This document shows, piece by piece, positions 1 through 9,100 of a stretch of 64,000 nucleotides of DNA. The position numbers were made by a program, and so were the translations under genes. Source of the DNA: Hyposmocoma kahamanoa (lineage: Eukaryota; Arthropoda; Insecta; Lepidoptera; Cosmopterigidae); the NCBI RefSeq assembly GCF_003589595.1, contig NW_020653391.1, positions 5,269,258-5,333,257 on the forward strand. Direction: 5' to 3'. The notes under the pieces were generated by a model. The model was not told the DNA's origin, made no database searches, and saw only the letters and a list, made by a program, of their open reading frames with translations. The number at the start of each line of letters is the position of its first letter. Within the stretch, counting starts at the first letter, position 1.

Positions 1-254
1 GAATGAATATTTTTTTTTAATGCAATGAGTGTGCCTCCGCCGCTTTTCAAATTATGGAAACCAGTACTTTCCCTATCCCTTCGGTAAACAACATACCTTT
101 CGTCAAATAGCTCACTACTCAAGATGTTACCATCAAGCCAAGTTTCAGTTAAAACTATGATGTCATAATTACATAGGCTTACTTCACGGTGGAAATTTGT
201 AGTTTTCGTTCTTAAGCCTCGAACATTTTGATAAAAAACATTTAAAGAGAACAT
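1..254 (-). CDS. Non-LTR retrotransposon ORF2, endonuclease N-terminus (cut by window edge)
   Basis: Reading - from the ATG at 252-254, an open frame of 84 codons runs off the left edge. It starts MFSLNVFYQNVRGLRTK and contains LTETWLD, the N-terminal signature of the apurinic-type (APE) endonuclease of non-LTR retrotransposons, in which the Glu of ETW binds metal. It follows ORF1 (311-1381) by 56 bp in another frame, the usual LINE layout. No stop or frameshift is seen in the part present. The reverse transcriptase would lie to the left of the window. The clade (CR1 or jockey-like) is inferred from the PHD-type ORF1 beside it. Confidence 0.85.
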   Translation of the reverse strand, partial: MFSLNVFYQNVRGLRTKTTNFHREVSLCNYDIIVLTETWLDGNILSSELFDERYVVYRRDRESTGFHNLKSGGGTLIALKKNIH

Positions 255-310
255 GATGCATAAAAAAGTCCAAACACAAACGCAACAATAACCAAGTTAT
301 ATAAATAAAA

Positions 311-1381
311 TTAAGCTATTCTCGACAAGGAATCCTTATTCCTGATTAAAATGTAATTTGAACCAACGTCTTTTCTGACGAAGATTTTGCCACTTCTTAT
401 CCAAACAAATTTATAACCAGCTTCTTTAGCCTTTTGTCTAACAGTAGCATGCAGGGCTTTATTGGTAGGTGACAGGTGTTCGCAGACGAAAATCGCTACC
501 TTATTACCGGAAAGACCCAAATGAGAGCTATTTAGTTTATCATTAAAGTTGGCTTTGTTGAATTTTGCCACAGACGCTATAAACTTGTCACGCAATCTAG
601 GCGAGGCAAGCTGTACCACAATGGATCTCGGACGGGGACTGTCTTGTTTAAGCTTGGCTATTCTTGTACAGTTCATTATATCTGACTGATTCAAACTGCA
701 ATCTACCACCTTACTCAAATTCATAACAATATCCAATAAGTTTTCCTGCTTACTCTCCGGCACACATTGAATTTCAATATTGTTAGAACGTGCCTGTTGT
801 TCGAGTTGTTCTACTTTCAACTTTAGGTCATTTACGGTAACTTTCAACATATTGTTGTCATCCTGAACGACCTTCACAGCCTCCTTCACAGTGACATGCT
901 CTCTCAAAAGTTCATCATATTTGCAGCTTAAAAAATCCATTGAATCTCGCATTTTGTTCATTTCAGTCTCCAGGGGTTTCAGCTTCCTATCCAAACTTTG
1001 AGAAACCATGTCACTGAACTTCTCCACCAATCTGTCAAATTCAGAACTAAGTGCATCCTTTATAATAACATGCACATCTTTTTTGGTAACCGCTGTTGCA
1101 TCAGTATCAGGTTCTGTAATCTCAGGTGAATTGAACGCTGGTCTCTTACTTCCTCTTGAAGTTGTTACACTTCGCACAGGAGTATCATCATTTTTAGTGG
1201 GATTTTTATGCGGTTTGCACATTAAACATTTCCACAGCGATGCGGATTTAGATGAAAAAGAGCTTTCATCTTCAGCAATACATGCGAAATGGTAATTCTG
1301 GTTACATCCACTACATCTAATAAAGCTCATCTTATCGTTATCGTTACCATAGGGGCAACAACCCCATTTATATTCACTCAT
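311..1381 (-). CDS. Non-LTR retrotransposon ORF1 protein with PHD-type zinc finger and coiled coil
   Basis: Intact frame of 356 codons from the methionine of MSEYKWGCCPYG. The frame is open a further 26 codons upstream to 1459, but that part is Cys/Phe/Trp-rich and looks untranslated. Residues about 8-60 hold a PHD-like cysteine/histidine array (CSGCNQNYHFAC then WKCLMC). A charged heptad-like stretch at about 115-205 should form a coiled coil. The C-terminal part (NNIEIQCVPE onward) resembles the RNA-binding domain of LINE ORF1 proteins. Such proteins coat the element RNA and act as chaperones. ORF2 starts 56 bp downstream. With no internal stops this copy may be young. Confidence 0.8.
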   Translation of the reverse strand: MSEYKWGCCPYGNDNDKMSFIRCSGCNQNYHFACIAEDESSFSSKSASLWKCLMCKPHKNPTKNDDTPVRSVTTSRGSKRPAFNSPEITEPDTDATAVTKKDVHVIIKDALSSEFDRLVEKFSDMVSQSLDRKLKPLETEMNKMRDSMDFLSCKYDELLREHVTVKEAVKVVQDDNNMLKVTVNDLKLKVEQLEQQARSNNIEIQCVPESKQENLLDIVMNLSKVVDCSLNQSDIMNCTRIAKLKQDSPRPRSIVVQLASPRLRDKFIASVAKFNKANFNDKLNSSHLGLSGNKVAIFVCEHLSPTNKALHATVRQKAKEAGYKFVWIRSGKIFVRKDVGSNYILIRNKDSLSRIA

Positions 1382-1885
1382 TATCCACAAAATGAAATAC
1401 CAACAGCAGCAAAATGTTATTGAACCGAATTCCCGTAGGCAGTATAGAACAATCTCCAATGTGTACGCTCTGTTATATTTATCTTTGGATAACTTACAAA
1501 CCTAGTAGGCATCCACAGCGTCAATTTTAACCACTACCTTCATCCGAACACGATCGATAATATCACTGCGCAAACCTCGCGACTAAAAGGTCTTAAGCGC
1601 CGTGAAATCCGCGTCGCTTACGCGTTCTCGTCAACACTGCGAGTCTATGATGCACTTAATGGTGTTTTCTTATGTTATGGGGTATAGTGATTACTTTCCT
1701 TTGAATTTACACACTTCACTATGTTTACTATGGTTAATATCAACTAGTTGGAAATTTTCAAATAGAAATACTAGCTTTAACTGGCTTAAATAATTTTACA
1801 AATAGGAAGACAATTAATTACGCGTAACTTTGACTGACATTATTATATTAATTGTACCTATAGGCTGCAAAACAATAGTAGAGCA
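1382..1885 (-). other. Probable 5' leader of the LINE, end not defined
   Basis: No gene is seen. The first 100-250 bases upstream of ORF1 probably belong to the element's 5' UTR. I could not find a target-site duplication marking where the element ends. Confidence 0.35.
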
Positions 1886-2078
1886 GTATAGCTCCTTGTG
1901 AAAGAGTTAGTCCAGGGAAGTACTGACATTTCCGCCGCTAAGCAGTAATGCGAGCATTACTGCGTTCCAGTTTCGGAGGGTAAGGGTGCTGGTGAAATTA
2001 CAGGCACACGGGACTTGTCAACTTGTGTCACAGGGTGACAGGCGCAGTGGCAGTGCCCCTCAGATCTTTGTGCTATGG

Positions 2079-2330
2079 ACTAAACGAGTGACGGCGACTT
2101 TTAGCAACGATGCAAACGCGCGACTACATCGATACAAACGAGCGATTGCATCGCTATATACACTTGTGATTTAAAAGCGATTGTATCGATGCAGTCGCGT
2201 GTTTGCATCGATACGAACGCAAATGTAGCTGATAAAAATNNNNNNNNNNAGTCGCGTGTTTGCATCGATACGAACGCAAATGTAGCTGATAAAAATCTCC
2301 GTGTAAGCACTCTAACCGTTATGTTGTGTT
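2079..2330. mobile_element. Fold-back insertion inside SINE-D, containing an assembly gap
   Basis: This segment interrupts the SINE-D copy. Its two halves are imperfect inverted repeats: a stretch at about 2108-2145 pairs with one at about 2175-2220, both carrying the words CATCGATAC and GATGCAAAC. It looks like a short non-autonomous palindromic element. Its right half is unreliable because of the N gap. Confidence 0.5.
2240..2249. other. Assembly gap (10 N) with duplicated flanks
   Basis: Ten N separate two identical 47-base copies, 2193-2239 and 2250-2296. This is what two contigs with an unmerged overlap look like. Confidence 0.9.
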
Positions 2331-2392
2331 ATGGAGAAGCGTGTCGCTTTCCACCAGGCTCACGACTTATTCGTCCCGTCACTTGACACCAT

Positions 2393-3375
2393 AAAAATAT
2401 ATATATATTAAATATATATATTAAAAAATAAGTTTTTCATCACAGTATTCTCCTGCTATATTGAAATAATCTTTGTCAAATGCAGTACTTACTTGATATT
2501 TTTATACCAGCATCAAGGATTTTTTTTACGCACACAGTTTTTCTGAACGGCTTATTGCAATTTCGTATCGACTTTCGTGATGACTCCCTTAGTCTGGAAA
2601 AAATCAACCTTAAATGTAAAAAAAAACTTCTAAAAGATTCTATTTCTGAAAAAATAAACAAACTGAAATATGGAAAATGGATTGACTTTTACAGTTTTTG
2701 TACGAATTAATTTAGTCTAAGTTTATACGAGTTTCTTAATTATTTGTTACCTTTGTAAACTGATGGTTCTATACCCAATGCTCAACAAATATTTTATTTT
2801 TTATTTCTCATATAAAGTGTGACTCGACCTATCTCTACACCGAAATTCTACTCATCTCATTTCAATCATTATTAAAAGCTAAGTAAATTAACTTTAAAAA
2901 GTATATTTTTGCCAATAAAACTATTTTGTAAATGTGATTCTGTGTTTTATTAAACAATAAGGCTAGGTTCAGATCTACGCACACCTGTCGCGCGTCTACG
3001 CGCGTAGGCGTACCTACTTGCAGTAAACGATGACGCGCGGTCTTCTGAACAGGTACACTGTCAGTGCTTAAAATTCTAAACGCGCGGCGATGCGTGTTTG
3101 CAGCTGTGATGGGCGTATTAAAGTATTTCGTACTTATCAACGAGTGTATATAAAATGAATTAATTTCTAGACATTAAATGTTTGTCTGCCTGTTCGTTAA
3201 ATGTGTGAAGAGCTAGTGGAGACCTAGAGGATGGAAGAAAAATAAAGGAAGTGGAAACCGGAGACGGCCATATCATTCCTTTTATAAACTGGCTATTCTT
3301 GGCAATCGTCTTCACAATGTCACAAATTAAGAAGCAACGTACACTATGTAAGCATCTAAAATATTATTTTCGTTA
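2393..3375. other. Gene-free stretch
   Basis: AT-rich sequence with no supported gene. A GC-rich patch at about 2960-3110 contains inverted CGCGCG-type words and may be an old fold-back element. A + frame at 2480-2710 (76 codons) is Lys-rich but matches nothing I recognise. Confidence 0.5.
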
Positions 3376-3960
3376 ACCGACTTTATAAAAAAGGAGGCAG
3401 TTCTAAATTCGACTGTATTTTATTGTACGTATGTTACGCGACAATTTGTGAATCGATTTTCACGATTCTTTTTTTATTGGAAAGAGGATAGTATTGTAGT
3501 GTAGAGGGTTCCTATTGGTCCCATTTTCCGCCTCAAGTAAGGGGCTGCAGATTGAACTCTGAAGTAATAACATTTATAATAGCTGTAATAAAAATAATTT
3601 ATTGTTTGTATTTTAACCGACTTCAGAAAAGGAGGAGGTTTTCAATTCGACTGTATTTTTTTGTGTAAGTATGTTGCATACAATTACTCCGGCCTTTGGT
3701 TTTTGATTATTATTTTTTTTTTTTTTGGAAAGAGCGTAGGGTATCATAGAACCCATTTAAATTTGAAGAAAATATTCCACCTCTAAGGGTGGCAAACTAG
3801 GGGATGAATCCGGTTTCGCGCACTTTTCCACCAACTTTTGTAACCAATTTCAATTAAACTTGGCAAACAGATGTAATTCCATGAACTTTTGAGGTCGATT
3901 TTTTATACTTATGTGTATATTAAAATCTTCTGATTTACGAAGCCGCTAAAAAAAGGTTAT
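3376..3960 (+). repeat. Two copies of the 'ACCGACTT' short repeat family
   Basis: Units begin AACCGACTT...AAAAAGGAGG at about 3376 (short, degraded) and about 3616 (longer, with GGTGGCAAACTAGGGGATGA inside). The family recurs at 15112, 46003 (-), 55548 (-), 61420 (-) and 61996. Full units start with AACCGACTT and end near AAGTCGGTT or a variant, so they have short inverted ends and are probably MITE-like. Confidence 0.65.
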
Positions 3961-4193
3961 TTATTATTCGACTTCTGCGCATTTCATTGATCCAGTTAGC
4001 TCTCTCAGGTTGCGCCTACCTATGATATTCTTGTACGAGTATAAATGAAACCCTTGTTATGATTTATGTATAAAGCCATACACATGTGATGTAGTAGCCT
4101 GTAGCCATGTAGCCTTATTAGACCAAAGATGCGAATTCGTTACAGTAACCATTTTAAGTTACGTACGTGTTGCAAGGGACGATATTAGTAGAG

Positions 4194-4372
4194 GCGAAGC
4201 TGCAGAGTCCCAGAGTCGATTCCCGGGCCGGGAGAAATATTTGTATGGCCTATATATTATTATTTAGAGTTTGGGTGTAATTTATGGTTGTCTATGTGTA
4301 TGTCCATGGCAACCGTGACACAGGGTTTCCCTAGTGCGGGTCTGTGTTGAGTGTTTGCGTTATTATTCTACA
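4194..4372 (+). repeat. SINE-A copy, tRNA-derived, 5' truncated
   Basis: Contains the B-box-like GTCGATTCCCGG, then GGGAGAAATATTTGT, the body ending TGTCCATGGCAAC...GACACAGGGTTTCCCTA, and a TTATT-rich end. The A box is lost or degraded. The best copies are at 35288 and 52938. Confidence 0.75.
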
Positions 4373-4494
4373 GAATATATCACGGAGATTGTGCGATGCA
4401 ATTACATAATTTGATTGAGCCTTCCCCTTTCCATCATCGGGGGACTTGAGTTGGGGATTGGAGATTCACCCCTATATAGGGTTCACATCTAGGT

Positions 4495-4690
4495 CCTAGG
4501 ATTCACACGAAGCGTTTCGCTGCCACATGAGTGGAATTGCTTACCTGCGGACTTGTTCCCCGAGCGTTATAACTTGGACCTTTTCAAGGCGAGAGTGAAT
4601 AGGCATTATTTAGGCGTGCATGCTACATCGTCGACCTCACTTCCATAAGGTGAGATGGAGGTCAAATGCACACTTATTTTTTATAAAAAA
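4495..4690 (+). repeat. 3' end of a LINE (truncated copy)
   Basis: Shares the segment CTTGTTCCCCGAGCGTTATA...GGTGAGATGGAGGTCA with copies at 46965-47220 (+) and 53895-54060 (-). In the 47-kb copy it reads as a LINE ORF2 C-terminus (WDSLRADLFPERYNLSLFKA). This is a 5'-truncated dead copy. Confidence 0.6.
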
Positions 4691-4815
4691 AAAATGTTTA
4701 TCGAGTTCTTAGGTTTTTGCGATTGTTACACATAGGAAATGAAACTATTTTTCCGGACTGAAATGGTTTGTTTGAAAAAAACAAATATACGCGATTTAAA
4801 TCCGGAAAAATACTT
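4691..4815. mobile_element. Short fold-back element
   Basis: Starts with a copy of CGATTGTTACACATAGGAAA and ends with the inverted TAAATCCGGAAAAATA arm. It is the same inverted-repeat pair as at 53639-53880, here with little between the arms. Confidence 0.55.
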
Positions 4816-5858
4816 TATTTTCCTAAAAATATGTTTATTTATTTTGTCAATGTAAACTAAATACCCACAGAATAGTTATTGCGTAATCAAATTATACATA
4901 ATATAATATAAATAATACATAATTTTGCATTTCCGATTGCGTCGCAAAATAGCACTTGGATCAAATTTGCGTTTAAAAAGTGAGTGCTCATGTTAACTGC
5001 GCAATTTTATGAGAAAACAAATATTTTTGTACAGCTACATAATACATATATGACGCGCAGGTACACTATTGTTCGGGTATATAATATTGTATTTTTATTT
5101 GTACAAATGTTCAGCAATCGACCACTTAGTTGTGAACCCTGATAATTTTTGGAAGTGCACTGATAGATGAAAATCACCCTGCGGTAATCTACACCTCTAA
5201 TAAGTTTTTTGACTTCATCGTTTATGACCTTAGGTAGGGTTTACACGCCTTTTCCACTAGTCCCTACCAGCTGTTCGCCTGGTGGAGACAAGTGGATTTT
5301 TTTTCCACTCAACCCTACCACACCATCACTGGTTGAGTGGAATTTCATACACGTGTGAAGTCAGAAAGTAATTAAGTTTTTAAGTACATAAGATCTTTTT
5401 AACTTATTTTTAAATACCTAGCACGAGTCGGTATCATAATGACTATATTTTCAAAATAGTGAAGCAGGTAACTACTTTGACATTTTGCAAACAAATTATT
5501 AATGCACCAAAACCTGCAAACTTCTAGCTACGCCTACCGGGGAAAACAGACTTGATTTTAATCTACTTACCTACTTATCCATCGATGATTACTTAACAGC
5601 TGTTAAGTGATTGTTTCCACTCATAAATTTAAGATAAAATTTAGTTAATTACTTCGAAGCTTACGTGTTAACCGGCCTGAACACCAAGCATATTATGTGC
5701 ATTTAAAGATGATTTGTTCAACAATAGAAAGTAGGTATGTGGATTGATTCAATAATCTAAAAAGTATCATAGTTCATATTACACTGGTTATTTAGTTCTA
5801 CTAATAAAACCAATCGCTTAATTCTTCATTTAACGATTAGCTCAAAAAATAAGCAGAC
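4816..5858. other. Gene-free stretch upstream of the small secreted-protein gene
   Basis: AT-rich, with no supported gene. The last several hundred bases should contain the promoter and 5' UTR of the gene starting at 5859, but I see no convincing TATA box. Confidence 0.4.
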
Positions 5859-6133
5859 ATGTTGAAAATTATTCTAATTGTTTCCTTTATAGGAATTAGT
5901 AACGCCAAACTAAGTACAGCTCCAGATTTCATTTCTTTGGAAAGTACTAATTACGATATACCAAATGAATATATAGAAAAAATTCGTTATGAAATGAAAC
6001 GTAACCGTGATGTTTTAGATAAAATATGGGTCGTTAATTTTGAAACTCTAGGCATTTGTGATATTAAACTGAGAAGGGGAACTCGCAATGAGGTTGAGGA
6101 TTTTAATGAAAAAATTCAACCGACTATCAATCG
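5859..6133 (+). CDS. Secreted-protein gene, exon 1
   Basis: Opens with ATG and a signal peptide. It ends ...ATCAATCG followed by the donor GTAAGT, leaving two bases of a codon that the next exon completes to Arg. The ATG is the first in the frame after AT-rich sequence. Confidence 0.75.
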
Positions 6134-9100
6134 GTAAGTTATTTTAATTTAAATTTATAACTTCATTACATAAAAAAGGTGCATGTAAACCTATAGGTTT
6201 TCGCACATTGTGCCGTCGTCGTCATTTACATAAGCCTAAGAATGGAGGTAACATAATATTTCTGCTGTACACATTACGGCGTTTAGTAGGTACTTATTGT
6301 ACGATAAGTTATACTGGGTAAAGAACTCGCAATCACAGGCACAGAAGACTGCGCCAACTTAATTTATTGACCCTGGTCTGTATTTATTTTGTTTTTTGTT
6401 TCTTTTTCTCACAAAATTCCTTATCTTGTTTTTTTCGAAATTTCTTTTTTATTCTTTTTTTGGGAAAATTCGGGGAGCGTAATATTAGTAAATAAATATG
6501 GCTGATGGATCTTGGCAAGTGGATCTTCACCTCCGACATCAAAGTACGCCATCAGTCTTATGCCAATTCGGACCATTCGGACACATTTAGTTCCTTTAGG
6601 TCTTTGGCGACTTCATCCTTCCAATGATATCTTGTACGGCCCACTGGACGATTACCCCAGGTAGGTTGACCGAAGTACGCTCTTTTGGCAACTCGATCCT
6701 CTCCCATTCTTTCCACATGTCCTAGCCAACGAAATCGAGCAGATTTTGTTTCTCCCCTTTCTGATATTGGCCTGAACTGTATTGTACCTTTTATTATTAC
6801 GAGTTCTTAAATAAATTTATTATTATTATTATTATGAGCAATCAACACATAAATCTACTTATCAATTATCAAACTATCATTTTATAAGATTACGAATACG
6901 CCGTACATCTTTTTTGGTCCTTCGAGCCGGACACAAAAATGCTCTGGTGTAATAAGGCCGCATCTGCTAAATGACGATTTTGCAGAAGAGAGGTATAGGT
7001 TCTAGAAACGAAATTACTCATATCTTTTATGCTAAATAAGACAGATTAAATTTCACACATACATAATTTATTACATGTAGCTATGATTTTCATGTGACGA
7101 AAACACTTTTAACATACGATCATATGTGGTTTTATTATACCAAGGGTACGAAACATGTTTCATTGTCTATATAATTATAGTTTTTGTTTTAGTTACGTAA
7201 GGCGTCACGGGAAACCAAAAACCAAAAAACAAGCGCCTTACAAAATCCAACACAAAATCGAGGATGAGTTCAAGTTGAAGGTGGAAGTCTTGAGAATGGT
7301 TAATAAATTTCTGTAAGTTACAAATGAATACTTATTTTGATATATAATTTATTATTTTAAGACCTTTAAAAAGTAAAAGTTGTTGTTTTTGTTGATTTCG
7401 CGCGATTGGGCTATGCGTAGTGTGAAAACAAATTACCAAAAAGTATCAAATCAAGTATATTACTCCAAAAATGTTAAACAAGATTAACTATTTTTCGTAA
7501 AAAAGTTTTCACAAAACTATTATTCTTACGCAGTTATTATTTCGAATAATGTCATTAGTGATGTAAATTATTGCTTTTTCACGCTGCACCGTCTTAATGC
7601 GTTTTTCGTATCTGCACCAGACTGCGATGTTTCTGCAAGTTGATGGACTATTTGTGATGAATGTTTGAGGTTTTGTGCTACATCGTTCTAATTTGTGGTT
7701 TTGTGAGAGTATGGATGAGTGTCTATCTTCTGTGAATTACTAATATCGTCTAGTTATGAATTTCATAGTAGGCTTTCACGATTGATAAATAAGAATTAGA
7801 AATGCATTTTTCGGATCTAAATATCTGTATTATAAATAATAAAACGTGTATATTAGATAAACATTTTTATTTAGGGCGCACTATAAGTTTCCGGAACGGG
7901 CCACTTATATAAACAATATTTAAAAAGTAATTCGGAACTCTTTGGCTGTAGAATACAGTGTTTCATCTAACTGTCACTTGTTTTTACATTGTGGCGGCAT
8001 TTTAGAAAATGGTTGTCTACATCACCATGGATTTAACACGTGCAAATTTTCGTAGTATGATTTTCTACGACTTTAAGTGTAACTTAACAGCTCAGCGGAG
8101 CTTAGCTCGGCTTCAAACTGCTTTTGGCGATGAAGCTCCATGCAAGACGAATATTTATAGCTGGTTTGCAGAATTCAAACGCGGTCGTGTGAATCTCAGT
8201 GACGAATTTCGTGACGGCCGCCCGTCCACTGCTGTGAACAACAAAAACATCGTAGTTTTGCGCCGTATGATCAAAACAGACAGGCATGTGAAATGCCATG
8301 AGATTCGGGCACCTTTAGGCATAGGCATGAGTCAAATACAATCTATACTACACAAACATTTGGGTGTGAAAAAGCTGTCCCGGTGGATCCCAAACAATAT
8401 GACTGAGACTCGAATAACGGATCGCGTCACTTGGTGCAATGCCATGCTTACCAGATTCAACGAAGGTTGCGAACAAATTTCGTGTGGGACATAGTAATAG
8501 GTGACGAAACATGGATTTATATTTACGATCCCAAAACAAAGCAGCAATCGAGCGTATGGGTCTTTCGAAATGAGCCGAAATCAATCAAAGTAGCGCGCGT
8601 GCAAAGTGCCTCTAAGCGGATGATTGCTGCTTTTTTTAATAAAACTGGACACGTGGCTCCTGTTGCTTTGGAGAATCGTTGTACCGTGAATAGTGATCGG
8701 TACACGACCATTTGTTTGCCGGAAGTTATTGTAAAACTGCGTAAAAATAACCGTAGACACCGTATCATCTTGTACCACGATAATACCAGTTCTCACACGG
8801 CCAGACATACAACTAAATTTTTATAGGTGAACAACGTTGACCTTATGAGCCATCCCGCGTACAGTCCCGACCTGGCACCTTGTGACTTTTATTTATTTCC
8901 AAAAATTAATAACCGGTTACGCGGTCAACGATTTTCATCACCTGAAGAAGCTGTCGAAGAGTATGAAAAATATGTTCCAGAGATTTTTACGGAGGAGTGG
9001 CATAAATGTTTTCAAAATTGGTTCATTCGTATGAAAAATGCATTAACGCTAACGGAGAATATTTTGAGAAACAATCAATTAATTTCTGACCATTTATAGA

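Larger units (their letters stand above)
1886..2392 (+). repeat. SINE-D copy (poly(A)-tailed short retroelement), split by an insertion
   Basis: Sense-strand head at about 1886 (a variant of AGCAGTAGAGCTCCTTGTGA) runs to about 2078 and resumes at about 2331-2392, ending with TTCGTCCCGTCACTTGA then an A-rich tail. The same roughly 310-bp unit recurs about nine times in the window on both strands. The A-rich tail always follows the CGTCAC end, which sets the orientation and suggests retrotransposition. Its 3' end recalls the tails of lepidopteran RTE-type LINEs, from memory. The interruption is a separate fold-back element. Confidence 0.7.

Noticed and set aside
2480..2710. 76-codon + frame rich in Lys and Phe
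   Set aside because: No start context, no family resemblance; AT-rich sequence gives such frames by chance.
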